Of a DNA stretch of 64,000 bases, positions 1 through 10,980 are shown one piece after another. This DNA is from Haplomitrium mnioides. Taxonomy: Eukaryota; Marchantiophyta; Haplomitriopsida; Calobryales. The stretch spans positions 1 to 64,000 of the forward strand of contig JBNGIS010001449.1 in NCBI GenBank assembly GCA_049999725.1, written 5' to 3'. The translations under genes and the position numbers were made by a program. The notes under the pieces were generated by a model that did not search any database, was not told the DNA's origin, and was given only the letters and a program-made list of their open reading frames with translations. Position 1 is the first letter of the stretch; every line of letters begins with the position of its first letter.

Positions 1-350
1 TAAGATTGGATTACTTGCCTTTGAAGTCACTTTTGGTGGAGAGTCACTTTTATGTTACTTGCATTCAAAGTCACTTTTGGTAGAGAGTCACCTAAGGGCT
101 GAAATTAGAAGTGACTTGTAAGTGAAGAAAGAGGGATGACACCCTCTTCTCTTGTATAAATAGAAGGGCTTCTTAGCCCCACTCCTCATTCTGGAGTTCC
201 TCTTGAATCAATCGGGTTCTTTGGTTGCTTGGCTTTTGCTTTCACTCTTGGTCTTAGCTTAGACCTTGAGTTGCTTTTGGTTGAAGAACTCTATTAGAGT
301 TCACTATGAGTTCTTACTCATTTGGATTTGGTCTATGAGATTCTTTTACA
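1..350 (+). repeat. Promoter-like dispersed repeat, possibly an LTR fragment
   Basis: This stretch has short internal repeats of the type 'aagtcacttttggt.gagagtcac' and then a TATA box (TATAAATA, 155-162). It is followed by a transcribed-looking leader. The same order of motifs, around the same TATAAATA core, reappears in reverse complement at about 57010-57400. Two related copies in opposite orientation show that it is a dispersed repeat. I infer an LTR or a short terminal-repeat retroelement, but no primer binding site, gag or pol was seen, and the left end lies outside the window. Confidence 0.5.
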
Positions 351-2262
351 GTACCTCACATTATATCTCATTTTTAGACATTCTAAAGAGAATCGTGACT
401 CAAAGAAGGTCATTTTTCTATATTGAAAGTAGATTTGCAAATAAAAGAGCAAGTCATTTCTTGCAAGCGAAAGAACCAACAAAGTGCTTGCTATTTTTTC
501 CTACTTAGAAGGTCACATGGAGAAGCTGGTTGTTCACCCTCAATAAGCACATTGCCATAGCTGATTTTTGCCCTCAAAAGGAAGCTCATGAGCTTACGAT
601 TTTAGCTAGAGTAAGGCAGCAAGGTTCATGTCTTCACAATCTTGCAGCTGCAAGCATATTTTGTGGACACCAAAAGAACTTAAATTTTGTGAATTTTCCC
701 TTTCCTACAATTCTCACCATGTGTGTATTTTCGATGTTGTGTTAATATCAATTACTTTTTCATATTTTCAACATCACCATAGCTAATGAGCAAGCTAAAG
801 TTCAAGCTCTATACTTGTATTCAAGTCTAAGTTGAATAAGCTTTCAATGAGTACTTGACTTTCAAGTTCCATCAATAACTCTATTTTCACAAAAGAAAAC
901 ACATAGAAGTTGTTATGATATATAGAGTTACATAAAACTAGGATTAGAAAATACTTTGCCTAATCTATAATTAGGTTACTAATCTACTATTAGTGAGTAG
1001 ATTATATTAGTAATACTAGATACATATACCACATTGTATGATTACTATAGAGATGATGATGATATATGAGATAAAGAGAGGAGAGAAGACCAGTGCACAA
1101 GACACCTTGAGTTATTTTTGAGCCATTCATGTTCAATTGTCTATTACAATTATCATTCAACATAAGGTTAGTAGTATACCAATTACTACAGGACTAAAGC
1201 TAAACCAGGTGGTAGGCATGTTCTTATATCGAAATTTTTTTGTTCCACTGTTCATTGACTTCAGAAGCTTCACTTTCACTTCTTATTTCTGATTCCTTTC
1301 TAAGAAGAAGCAATCACACGAAGTGCTTAAAATGGTGTTGGATCCTCAATGAAGAAATTGGAGGAAGTAGCGGTCAAAAGGTTTTCCTGACAAGATCTTT
1401 CTGTTTTGTGAAATGGAAACGACAATCTCCATATCAGAAACAGACTGCCTCTCGAGACTCTCTCACTTGACAGGCTTTACACAGACATACAGGCCCCCTC
1501 TTCAGGCAGCTATTGTGAGCAGCGATGAATGTGCTGATCTGCAGAGGAAAGAAACTGGATTGTACACAGTTGCCTTCGGACACCAGACTTTGACTTCACA
1601 AGCTCTCATCAGATCGATCGCATCTGGAAAAAATTGGAGGTCCAGGACAACACCGCAAGTGGAAGGGTCGTAACTGCATTCAGCAGTAACCTGAAGACTT
1701 TTGGCAATGTCTGACAGCCCAGCATGCAATACAACACTCAGAAATCGTCACACTACTTCAGGGAAGAAGGATGAAAGGTGAGACATTCAGATACGAGAGC
1801 CAGCATTCATTCATATGAGCTCCCAATTCGTCAAGAGACGAGAAGAGTTGCTCAATCTCAGATTTTCCGCATGTTCAGACCGCATGAGATGATGGTAACG
1901 GTGACTGGCTGTTGATGACGGTGGCCGTCGAAGTGGCCAGTTTCAAAGTAGGGGAGTTCGTACCGGAAGAGTTAAGAGTTGACTACAGTAACGTTGATGA
2001 AGGTGGGCCACATAGATGCCTTGTTACCGTTTTCTTCATCTTCTCGAGGGGAGACTGTGATGGGGGAAGGGAATTGAGATGGCGATTGGAGTCTCCAAGG
2101 ATCCGAGGAGACGAAGGAAGAGGACAACGGTGGTGTGTAAGCGAAGAAGTTGGTGTGTAGTGTAAGAGGAAATATCTAAGTATGGTTGTGTTTGATAAGA
2201 GGCAGGTTTTGGGACGGAAATTTGCTTGGAAAAGATAATCATCTCGAAAGTTTTTGGAAGAG
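351..2262. other. Intergenic region upstream of CDKD
   Basis: No conserved protein or RNA was recognised here. The first part (to about 1.1 kb) is AT-rich and probably repeat-derived, continuing from the promoter-like repeat. The last few hundred bases before 2263 are more GC-rich and are likely to hold the promoter and 5' UTR of the CDKD gene. Short open frames at 266-745 and 1240-1670 look like chance ORFs. Confidence 0.4.
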
Positions 2263-5140
2263 ATGACGATGGGGAAGAGAAGCGGAGAGGGCCGGTATGT
2301 GAAGGGTGTCACGCTTGGGGAGGGCACTTACGGCATTGTGTTCAAAGCCACTGATAAGCTGGTGAGAGGAATCGCACACAGAGATCCATCCGCAGAAACA
2401 AAAATATGTTTTGAACGTTTTCTGTGTGGCGGGTTCCGATCATCTCTCTAGCAGCCTTCAAATAGATCATTAGAGATCGGTGATCATTTCTTTCGTTGTG
2501 GTGCTTTACATTGGGTTCCGAAACCTAGACAAAATTTATAATTCAGTCGATCTCATCTGGATTATAAAATTTCTCTGTTCCCTTAGGGTTTGATGCGCCA
2601 CCTCATGTGATTGTACTGAACTTGTGCAACCATGATCGTACGCCTTGTCTTCCAATCTGCATTGTCGTCTCGCACGTTAATCTTCTCAATGCACTTCATT
2701 TGTAGTTGACGACCACTGTACTAATGTGAAGTAGTACATATGAGCTCGATTAAAGTAGAAGTTGCAGAAGATCTGGATTGTGCAATGAAATTGGTTTGTT
2801 TCTCATGCAGACCAATAAAATAGTGGCAGTCAAAAAAATTCGTCTTGGAAAATATAAGGAGGGTGTTAACGTAACAGCACTTCGAGAGATTAAGCTTCTA
2901 CGAGAGTTACGTGATCCCAACATTATTGAGCTCGTGGATGTATATCCCCATAAAAGAAATCTGCATCTTGTATTTGAATTCATGGAGAGCGATCTGGAAG
3001 CAGTTATCAGAGATCGGAACATCGTGCTCTCTTCTGCTGACATTAAATCCTACATGCAGATGACTCTGAAGGGTCTGGCACACTGTCACAAAAAATGGGT
3101 ACTGCATCGGTGAGTCTTTAGAGAGTTTTTTTTTCTTCTGTTTCTATAAGATATCAAGGCTAGATGTTCAACTCGATTTCTGCTTGTTGAATGTTTGAGT
3201 GCAGTGTAAGGAGGTGTGTCATCTAATATTGATGTAGTTATTCGACGATGACGATGCTTTGTGGGTGATACATGTGACTGACAGTCAATTAGTGATTTGT
3301 TATAGGGACATAAAGCCCAACAATCTGTTAATTGCAGCAGATGGTCAGCTAAAGCTTGGTGACTTTGGACTTGCTCGAATTTTCGGAAGTCCTGACCGCA
3401 GGTTCACACATCTGGTAGGTTTTTTGGAATTTGTTGCATCTTATGGGGCGTAATCTAATATGCCTTCGTCACAAAGTGATGACGCTGCCGGTTTTGACGG
3501 AGCTGGGAATATGTGGTGCAGGTATTTGCAAGGTGGTATCGTGCTCCTGAATTGCTGTTCGGAAGTAAGCAATATGGAGCTGGTGTTGACATATGGGCCG
3601 CTGCTTGCATTTTTGCAGAACTCATGCTTCGACGTCCATTCCTTCAGGCAAGCTTTTATCTACACAATCTGTGGTGTTTCAATATCTGCAACTGCCTTGA
3701 ATTTCGTTCCCTTCGATAGTCTTTGCAAGCAATGAAATAAGGGAGCGATGCCTGAGTAAAGAAGGGAGTGACTGCCTTAGTTCATTAATGCTTTTTTATT
3801 TTCAAATTTTTTTCTCTGAGGATGACATTGCCCTTGGTCTCTGCAGGGGTCTAGTGATATTGATCAGTTAGGAAAAATCTTTGCAGCATTTGGAACTCCA
3901 AGAGAATCACAATGGCCAGACATGATGAGCCTTCCGGACTATGTGGAATACCAATTTTGTCCTGCACCGCCATTACGGTCATTATTCCCCATGGGCACTG
4001 AGGATTGTTTAGATATTCTGTCGAAGATGTTTGCCTTTGATCCAAATCAGAGAATCACTGCTCAACAGGCTTTGGAACACAGGTGCTCTCTCCCCACTCT
4101 CTTGGCTTTCGTAGTTTTAGAGCATGAAGTTGCCAAAACATTCCAGAGAGGTGGAGATAATAGTCTCGGTTTAACTGGTTGCTTGCCTCAAGACAAATAT
4201 GATATGTGATTACCCAGTTTCATTGTCGTTTGTGTATGGAGATTGAAAAGATGTGTGTCTTTGGTGTTACTACTTCTTTACCCTCACAAGAAGTGAGGTC
4301 CTTGGCTACCCAGGGTGTGTTAACTCCGTAGCAATGATGCTTTATTATTGCACAAGAGACCCATATTAACCCTCAAACTAACGTGAAGAAGTTTATTTGG
4401 GAAAGTATTATATAGTGTTCAATGCTGTTTGATGTGTGATGCCAGGTACTTCGAATTGAACCTTGGCTATTTAGAGTGTGTTTATTTTGTGTTTTATTAT
4501 ATATGTATGGCACACGAGTCATATCGAAACCATCAAATTAATGTGAAAAGTTTTGTCTGAAAATATTACATGGATTTTCCAGTAAGGACAGTGCTGTCGG
4601 ATGTGCCTGTCAGGTACTTCGCATCAGAACCTGCTGCAACAAAACCTCACTTACTTCGCAGACCACCACCAAGGCCTGAAGGTTCCCCCAAGCCTGCTGA
4701 GCTTATCTCTCCAGGTGGTCCTATTGTGCTATCTCCCCTCAATAAGGCTCTCCGCCTATCGGTCATGCCAGGTGGGGATGTGCATTCTTCAGGCCGTGGT
4801 CGACCAGCAGATACTGGAGAAGAATCGGGAGAAACTCCTCTTGGTTCAGGAAGAGTTCCTATGTCTGTTGATGCACAAATGCCAGCTCGGCCAATACTAA
4901 GCAGGTCCGGATCTTTTGAACATCAAGTGCCATGGTCATTGGATTCTGAGTTTAGCATTGCCATTGTGTGTTTAGTCATTTCAGCGTTGCTTTCAGTTTT
5001 TTTACCACGAAAATCAATGTGATGACTAACTCTAGTAACACAAGCCATGAACATAACTCTCGTGTCCATGTGTTGTTGGATGCAGTGTCGATAGGTCACA
5101 TTTGAAGAGAAAACTTGACATGGACTTACTTTCACAGTAA
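2263..5140 (+). CDS. CDKD: Cyclin-dependent kinase D (CDK-activating kinase), 7 exons
   Basis: This is a CDK7-type Ser/Thr kinase. CDKDs phosphorylate the T-loop of other CDKs and the RNA polymerase II C-terminal domain, working with cyclin H in the nucleus. Exons: 2263-2361, 2811-3109, 3306-3414, 3522-3647, 3847-4082, 4614-4904 and 5086-5140, giving 404 aa with all phases consistent. Visible features are the glycine loop GEGTYG (about 19-24), the VAVKK lysine (41), the cyclin-binding helix NVTALRE (53-59), HRDIKPNN (132-139), DFG (152-154), and the T-loop Ser161 and Thr167 of the CDK7 type. The RSHLKRKLD signature near the C terminus is typical of plant CDKDs, and the length fits the family. 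Intron 4 uses a GC donor (3648-3649). The T-loop reads FTHL where CDKDs usually have FTHQ. ATG 2269 is an alternative start. Intron 5 contains a duplicated acceptor region. Confidence 0.93.
4304..4631 (+). repeat. Diverged tandem duplication in CDKD intron 5, spanning the 3' splice site
   Basis: Two related segments, about 4304-4460 and 4463-4631, share the order 'ggctac/t..', 'gcacaagag/gcacacgag', 'aactaacgtgaag/aattaatgtgaaa' and 'ccaggtacttcg/tcaggtacttcg'. The second copy supplies the real acceptor before codons YFASEP. The first copy keeps an intact AG|GTACTTCG decoy acceptor. From that decoy the kinase frame stays open for about 35 codons. Confidence 0.6.
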
Positions 5141-5700
5141 GGCTATAACTAGCCATGAAACTTGGACTGATTGCAGTGAAAAGTTGCCCACATGTATGTC
5201 ATTGATGCCCTGACTGTAGGATTTTATATTTCTTAACATTCTTTCACCCTTAAACTGGATGGGATTAGCGTTCCACATTCAGGCAACTTACCATTTTAGT
5301 TTGCAGGTACATCTGCAATATGGTCAGGGTGGCCATCTGCGTCATAAAATTGTCCAAAGTGGACTACCCATATTTGAAAACACAGATCGCCATGTTAGCC
5401 CCTGTTCCCATCTGTCTTCTCCACAGTAGTGATACAGAGGACGTTTCATGGCTATGGATGGAGTCTCTAGTGGCAGATAGGATTAGCTAGGTCTGTACTT
5501 GTATATCTTCCTTAGTTCTCCTGAAACGTTGCCCTCATTCACAAAGCAGTATTACATATGTAATTCAAGTGCACAAAATAATACTCAACTTGTATGTAAA
5601 CTATTAGTGCGATGAGCATGTTAACTATCAGTGCACTGTGCAAGCAACTGTTTGAGTTGCGTCCTGCATCTTGCACTATCGGAATGACTCATTTCCTTGA
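5141..5700. other. CDKD 3' flank
   Basis: This AT-rich stretch directly follows the CDKD stop codon and probably holds its 3' UTR. No other gene was seen in it. Confidence 0.4.
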
Positions 5701-5749
5701 ATGTGATTGCTGTTGACAACCGTCATACATACTTGTGTCAGTCAGCTTT

Positions 5750-6003
5750 TCACATCAGCATGGTCTTTTTCACGTCTGCAAGGTCGCTCTTTCTCATCGC
5801 GAAGTCTCTTTCTCCTTTCACATCTGCTAGGTCTCTCTCACTCGCACATCTGCAAGATCGCTCTTTCTCACCTGCAGGGTCTGTCACATATCTACAAGGC
5901 CTCACACATCTGCAACGTNNNNNNNNNNAAGGCCTCACACATCTGCAACGTCGCTCTTTCTCTTCTGCAGGGTCTTTCACATATCTACAAGGCCTCACAC
6001 ATC
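5750..6003. repeat. Short tandem repeat array (about 30-bp unit) containing a 10-N gap
   Basis: Units of the form 'cacatctgcaaggtcgctctttctc' recur with variation about eight times. The 10-N run at 5919-5928 is flanked on both sides by the same 23 bases (5896-5918 and 5929-5951). That pattern is typical of two contig ends that overlap but were not merged. Open frames across this array carry no recognisable protein. Confidence 0.7.
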
Positions 6004-6126
6004 TATGCTCGAAATTTGGATTATTTGTAGGTGATTTCTAAACATCACAAAGCTGCACGATGAATTTGGAAATTGAATGCTCACATCCCAATGTGGGAAT
6101 CATATCTGTAGCACCGGACTATACGA
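6004..6126. repeat. Direct repeat, copy 1 (123 bp)
   Basis: It is nearly identical to 6618-6740; only a few mismatches were seen by eye. The pair brackets a 491-bp T/C-rich insert. Confidence 0.8.
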
Positions 6127-6617
6127 TGGACTCTACAAAAACTTTTTTTTCTCTCGCATGCGCTCAATCCGCACCAGCATCTGAGGAAGCTCTCGCATAC
6201 TCGTTATTTGCATACTCACATTTTTTTTTCTCTCGGCGCTGAACTTTTCTCCACTTCTCTATCGTGACACAATTTTTCTTATCTATTTTTCTAACAAGCA
6301 TCTCTTGAGCATTGCCTCTTTTCTTTTTCCTCTCACCATTTGCTCTTCATTCATCTTTTTTATTTCCTTTTGAATACCTCCCGTATGAACTAGGGCGCGC
6401 TCACCTTCGCGACCCTAGCTCCTCGTTCAATGTTTTGCTCACCCTTTCAAAGTCGTTGCAGCTCGACAACCCGTTTGGCGACTTCTTGCTCATTTGTTTG
6501 ACAAATCCTCGCTCTTCGGCTTGACGACGCTCCGCTCATTTACTTGGCGACCTTGTATTCCCTACTCTGACACGTCTACCAGGGCTCTCAACGTGCAGTG
6601 GAGACATCCCAATGTTG

Positions 6618-6740
6618 TATGCTCTAAATTTGGATTATTTGTAGGTGATTTCTAAACATCACAAAGCTGCACGATGAATTTGGAAATTGAATGCTCACAT
6701 ACCAATGTGGGAATCATATCTGTAGCACCGGACTATACGA
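6618..6740. repeat. Direct repeat, copy 2 (123 bp)
   Basis: This is the second copy of 6004-6126 in the same orientation. Both copies begin at 'tatgctc' and end at 'ggactatacga'. Confidence 0.8.
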
Positions 6741-6899
6741 ACCTATGATATTGGTAACCGGATAAGGTTCACCAAATCCTCACGAAGCAGCATGATGAAA
6801 TTCGAAAATCAAAATGGTCAAATCCCAAAATCGAATCAAATCTGGTGCAGTGTCGTCACTGGCAATCTCATCAACTTGTTCGGAGGAAATGAATCAATG

Positions 6900-7160
6900 A
6901 TTTGTCATTGGAGTACGCAATGAATACCGAGGTAAATTGTCGAGACATTGTCATCTTCAATGTGAATTTCGGTGAGGGTAGAGGGTAGAGGCATCGTCAA
7001 TGTGAATTTCTGAGCGAGATGCAAGGGACGGCGTAATCGTCAGTGTGAATTTCGTCGAAGCTAGAGACATCGTCAATGTGAATTTCTGAACGAGATGCAA
7101 GGGACGGCGCCTCCTTTTGTTGCCAAGTGGAGGTATTGTAAGTTCCTATCGTTGCCAAGT
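6900..7160. repeat. Minisatellite-like repeats
   Basis: The motif 'cgtcaatgtgaatttc' occurs at least four times. The longer block that ends in 'gagatgcaagggacggcg' occurs twice, about 76 bp apart. A further 'gttgccaagtggagg' pair follows. No coding potential was recognised. Confidence 0.6.
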
Positions 7161-8071
7161 GGAGGAACTGTGACAACGTGCCGTGATTGGGATTTTAGAA
7201 TGTATATCTCCTATTTGCAGGAAAGCATCGAATAGCCGGCACACTAACTATTTGTTTTCTTCAATGTATAATGCATAGCCTGCTATTTGCCTAATCATCC
7301 TTCTTCACCACTTGCGTTATCACCACCCGATTTTCACCAATGGAGCAACGACAATTTCATTGTAGATTTAGTACACCATTTCTCCATAACTTTGTCATGG
7401 TCACCATTTCCACGTACATCACATCGCACTATTTTCTGTCCGCCGTATCAATAGCGTCTCACTGCACATTTTTCAAAATGAATTTCATTTTGCCACTAAT
7501 TTTTAATTGAATGGACGAAAGAAGTGACGCGTTTCATTCTCTCGTCCATTATTCTATTCTCGCTTCGCTCTTTTTTGCGAAGCTTTCATTAGTTGTAGCC
7601 TTTCCCCTTTTCTTTATCACCATTTCTCATTCTTTCATCATATTTCCTCGTCACTTCGCATTGTCGTACAAATGCTGTTTTCTCATTCTGTCAACTATAT
7701 TCCCACTTATCCATAATCGTAGACATTTTCTAAAGATCATTCATTCTCAAAAGTCATTCAGATTAATATAATTGTGTACATATTACGTGCCACTTTACAA
7801 TCACCTTCGTTGCAGCAAAGCTTCAGATCACAATCCATTCTATTTTGAAAAAGAAATCTACGCGTGCTCTCCCGCAATTTTCTCTCTTGCCATTTCCAAA
7901 TGTTTTTTCTTGAATATAGTTTCGCAACTATAGTTCTCTCAATGCTCATCGCTTACAACCATGCATCCTAGTGAAACTTCCATGCAGACGTCCAACTTCG
8001 CGTACAGTCTAGATGAAATGCATTAGGCTATACCCATATTTCTCTTCTACAGATACAAGATCATCGAATTC
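7161..8071. other. Spacer downstream of the methyltransferase gene
   Basis: AT-rich spacer without a recognised gene. The part nearest 8071 should hold the 3' UTR of the minus-strand methyltransferase. Confidence 0.4.
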
Positions 8072-9490
8072 TCACATCATCATAGCTCTTGGACCCCGTG
8101 GCTTTTCTAGCAGAGCAGAGATGTACATTTCCTTTAAAGCAGGCCCACGATCCAGCTTCGCTCCCACATGCCACTTGAGCTTGGTAAATCCTAGTTTCTC
8201 AATCATGGGCACATAGGTAGTGAGCTGCGGCTCCACGCAAAAGAAATGATCCAGCCAAAACAACCCACCAGGGCGCAACACTCGGTCGATATCGTAGAGA
8301 AGAAATTCCAACATCTCATTGGGAATCCAGTTGCTGAGAACGTGCATGGAGTGCACAATGTCAAGAGAGTTGTCAATAAAAGGCAGCCGTTGGGAAATAG
8401 TCATGTACAAAGGTATCAATCCTCGGTGAGCGATGAAATTGTTGAAAGGACCTCCGAGATTGAGTGTGGACGTGACGATGGTCACGTTGTACTCGCGCAT
8501 TCGAGCAGCAAATGATCCGGTTCCACCACCAATGTCCAGACCAATCCGTAGTGTTCCACCCTTCAAATTGACCACATCCTTAATGGTGAAATCGAGATCT
8601 CCACCAGGTTGCACCCACCGATGCATCTCCCGCCCACTCAAATCGAAACAGTCCAGACAATCTGCAAACACCCTCTTGCTGGCGCGTTCGTTAAGGCACT
8701 CCAGGCTCTTGCAAGGATGAGCAGTCCAGTGAAGGTTATCATTCTCAGGGAGTGTCCAGAGCGAGTCAGGAAATTGATGTGGATCAGTGTATTTCAAAGG
8801 GGAGCGTGCAAAGCATCTCCTGCGGGGCAAAGGCTCGCAACCTGCGATTATCAACTTCTGCCCCAATGCCTCGTCATCTGGGCAATCCGCACCCACGATA
8901 TAGTCCATGTACTGATCCATATCTGCCTTGTGCAGGGCGCAGGAATGTCCAATCGAGGCGGCAATACTGTCTGTATTCAATGAGGGATTCCATCCCAGTG
9001 GTAGCTTTCGAACGGCAATATACTCTTTGAGCTCCGAGGTGTACTGCCCACGAGCCCAATGCAGCCATGGATCACTCTCTTCAATATTTGAAATCTCTTG
9101 CAGCGTTTCCTGCAACCGTTGGTTCGAAGCAGAACCTCCGGTTGTAATGTCATCCATTTGCTTGGACACTTTCTCAGTTCTCTCTCGCAGCTCTTGAAGT
9201 TCCAGCCGAATTCGCATCAGCTCGTTCAACGTGTTCTTCAAGTCGATGCTACTGGAGTTAAGATGCTCCATCAAAGCTTGAGAATTCGTGATCGAGCCGA
9301 AGAGTTTGCTAGGTTCCATAACTCCTGATTGAATCCTCGAGATCCCATTGCAGTAGCTCGAAAACGTGTACAGAGCAACCACATTTGTGAGAACAATCGC
9401 CAGCAAGATGAGGATGTGCTGTGGCCATCTCCCCTTCAATGGTTTGTCCTTGTACATCTCCAGCGCCTTCAACGACTGCTCGAATCCCAT
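8072..9490 (-). CDS. Plant-specific membrane-anchored SAM-dependent methyltransferase
   Basis: A single uninterrupted frame of 472 aa starts at the ATG at 9490. Near the N terminus is a hydrophobic segment (about residues 25-43, HILILLAIVLTNVVALY) after a basic stretch, suggesting a type II membrane anchor in the secretory pathway. A region likely to be coiled coil follows (about 80-130). The C-terminal half has a class I methyltransferase motif I, GLDIGGGTGSF (about 314-324), and a later RVLRPGGLFWLDHF segment typical of the fold. The architecture resembles an uncharacterised plant family of Golgi-type putative methyltransferases (Arabidopsis At1g29790/At5g40830-like, from memory). The substrate is unknown. 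No introns are needed, unlike its neighbours. Confidence 0.85.
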   Translation of the reverse strand: MGFEQSLKALEMYKDKPLKGRWPQHILILLAIVLTNVVALYTFSSYCNGISRIQSGVMEPSKLFGSITNSQALMEHLNSSSIDLKNTLNELMRIRLELQELRERTEKVSKQMDDITTGGSASNQRLQETLQEISNIEESDPWLHWARGQYTSELKEYIAVRKLPLGWNPSLNTDSIAASIGHSCALHKADMDQYMDYIVGADCPDDEALGQKLIIAGCEPLPRRRCFARSPLKYTDPHQFPDSLWTLPENDNLHWTAHPCKSLECLNERASKRVFADCLDCFDLSGREMHRWVQPGGDLDFTIKDVVNLKGGTLRIGLDIGGGTGSFAARMREYNVTIVTSTLNLGGPFNNFIAHRGLIPLYMTISQRLPFIDNSLDIVHSMHVLSNWIPNEMLEFLLYDIDRVLRPGGLFWLDHFFCVEPQLTTYVPMIEKLGFTKLKWHVGAKLDRGPALKEMYISALLEKPRGPRAMMM

Positions 9491-10315
9491 CCTTTTCCGA
9501 TTCTGTACCGATATTCACAAAACTTTCAATCGATCGGATTGGAGCCGATCAGAGCTTGTTGCTGCAGCTCAATCAACCACTCATGGGAATTAAAAACTGT
9601 AACCGATGAAAGATGAAATCACAGGCAAGATCGACAACGACCCATTTGAGCCAGCACCAAGGGCTCCGTGCAGACCAAAATGCAGCCCAAACCCACTTCT
9701 CAAACCTCCATCGCTGCAAGAAAAGGGGCAAGAAAAACGCATTCTGTGGAGAAAGTGCGCATCTAAGCAAGAAACCGTTTTGCGAGAAGCAAGTGAAGCA
9801 CGAGAAGGATATACTGGCGACCCCAACAGGGACGGGGACTCGTTATACGAGCGAAAAACTCGCAACCCTCTTATAACGAACATTCAATGCGCCAGCGGCC
9901 AAAAGACGTTGATCGCGCCAACAGATGCTGCCACCCGCGCCACCGACAACAAATTCCCCGCTAAACTAGTGGTGGCTAGCAGCTTTAGGTAGAGATAGAG
10001 CGTGTCACGTCGCCAACTTGTCGCCACTGTCCAAAATTGTTCACCTGGGCCGCGACGACAACACGGCGTCGCACGATGTGGTGGGGCCGGACGACGGTGC
10101 CGTCGACTGTGGCTGTGAAAGAATGTGGTCGCGGACTGTTGGCGGCGCTTTATAGTATATGCACTTGCTGACGAGGCAAGTACCAAGTCAACTATCTAAT
10201 GCGTTCCAGGTAAGACAAAGATTACCTTTATTCTTACACAGGGAAGATTATTATATTACTTTCCTCAGTGCATTAATTGAAGCTAATTGTAACTGCACTG
10301 TTTGAATATCATGTG
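9491..10315. other. Promoter-side spacer between methyltransferase and tRNA genes
   Basis: This is the 5' flank of the minus-strand methyltransferase and the upstream region of the tRNA pair. Overlapping short ORFs on both strands (for example 9606-9992) have no recognised product. Confidence 0.4.
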
Positions 10316-10355
10316 GTTGAGATGGCCGAGTTGGTCTAAGGCGCCAGATTAAGGT

Positions 10356-10388
<33 letters not shown>

Positions 10389-10396
10389 TCTCAACA
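10316..10396 (+). tRNA. trnL-AAG: tRNA-Leu, anticodon AAG
   Basis: An 81-nt cloverleaf can be folded. The acceptor arm pairs GTTGAGA (10316-10322) with TCTCAAC (10389-10395), with discriminator A. The anticodon stem is CCAGA/TCTGG around loop TTAAGGT, giving anticodon AAG (Leu, CUU). The long variable arm is typical of a class II leucine tRNA, and the T arm is GTGGG-TTCAAAT-CCCAC. No intron. No T run follows before the next tRNA, which begins 12 nt downstream. Confidence 0.95.
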
Positions 10397-10408
10397 ATCA
10401 GATGTGGT

Positions 10409-10527
10409 GTCAGATTGGCCGAGTGGTCTAAGGCGCCCGACTCAAGTTCGGGTCTNNNNNNNNNNTAAGGCGCCCGACTCAAGTTCGGGTCTCGTGAGAG
10501 GCGTGGGTTCAAGTCCCACATCTGACA
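10409..10527 (+). tRNA. trnL-CAA: tRNA-Leu, anticodon CAA, interrupted by an assembly gap
   Basis: The acceptor arm pairs GTCAGAT (10409-10415) with ATCTGAC (10520-10526). The anticodon stem is CCCGA/TCGGG around loop CTCAAGT, giving anticodon CAA (Leu, UUG). Ten Ns (10456-10465) sit inside, flanked by the same 27 bases (10429-10455 and 10466-10492). Counting that overlap only once gives an 82-nt standard leucine tRNA. I therefore read the gap as an assembly artefact and the gene as intact. A T5 run at 10558-10562 could terminate RNA polymerase III. Confidence 0.88.
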
Positions 10528-10557
10528 GATGCTTCACATGAACATTTCTTGAGCACC

Positions 10558-10562
10558 TTTTT
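10558..10562 (+). terminator. Likely RNA polymerase III terminator of the tRNA-Leu pair
   Basis: This is the first run of at least four T after the second tRNA. No such run separates the two tRNA genes. Confidence 0.5.
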
Positions 10563-10665
10563 CGTGTAGGCTTCGAGCATCAGTTGAATTCAGACATCGT
10601 GTTCATGAGACGAGTTTAGATGAATGAATTATATCAGGAGAAAAATTTCCATTGATGTGAGATCG

Positions 10666-10886
10666 TTTTGCCTAGACAACAGACCACACATGGAAACGTC
10701 TCAGTTCAATTTCATGAGCCGCGCGAGTGAGATGGAACAATATCAGAACATTTCATTGATTGGAGATATGTCAAAACCTTTTGCATAGACAACAGACCAC
10801 ACATGCTGACGTCCGAGTTCAATTTCATGAGCGAGTGAGATGGAACAATATCAGAACATTTCATTGATTGGAGATTTGTCATGTCG
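10666..10886. repeat. Tandem direct duplication, 113-bp period
   Basis: Copy 1 starts at 10666 and copy 2 at 10779. Both carry 'agacaacagaccacacatg', then 'agttcaatttcatgagc', then 'atcagaacatttcattgat'. A degenerate third trace may lie at about 10630-10665. It sits between the tRNA pair and the 3' end of the TSP1-type gene. Confidence 0.75.
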
Positions 10887-10980
10887 TCTTGCGTGAAACG
10901 CAGTTGGAAACGATCCTTTCATTAATAATTTATATAGATCTGGCAACAGAAAATACAAAACGCTTCAGGGCTGGCTGTTG

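Noticed and set aside
5697-6041. Serine/histidine-rich frames at 5.7-6.0 kb
   Set aside because: All frames are products of the 30-bp tandem repeat and cross an N gap; no start context or homology.
8246-9616. Several plus-strand frames over 8.2-9.6 kb
   Set aside because: They are antisense shadows of the well-supported methyltransferase gene.
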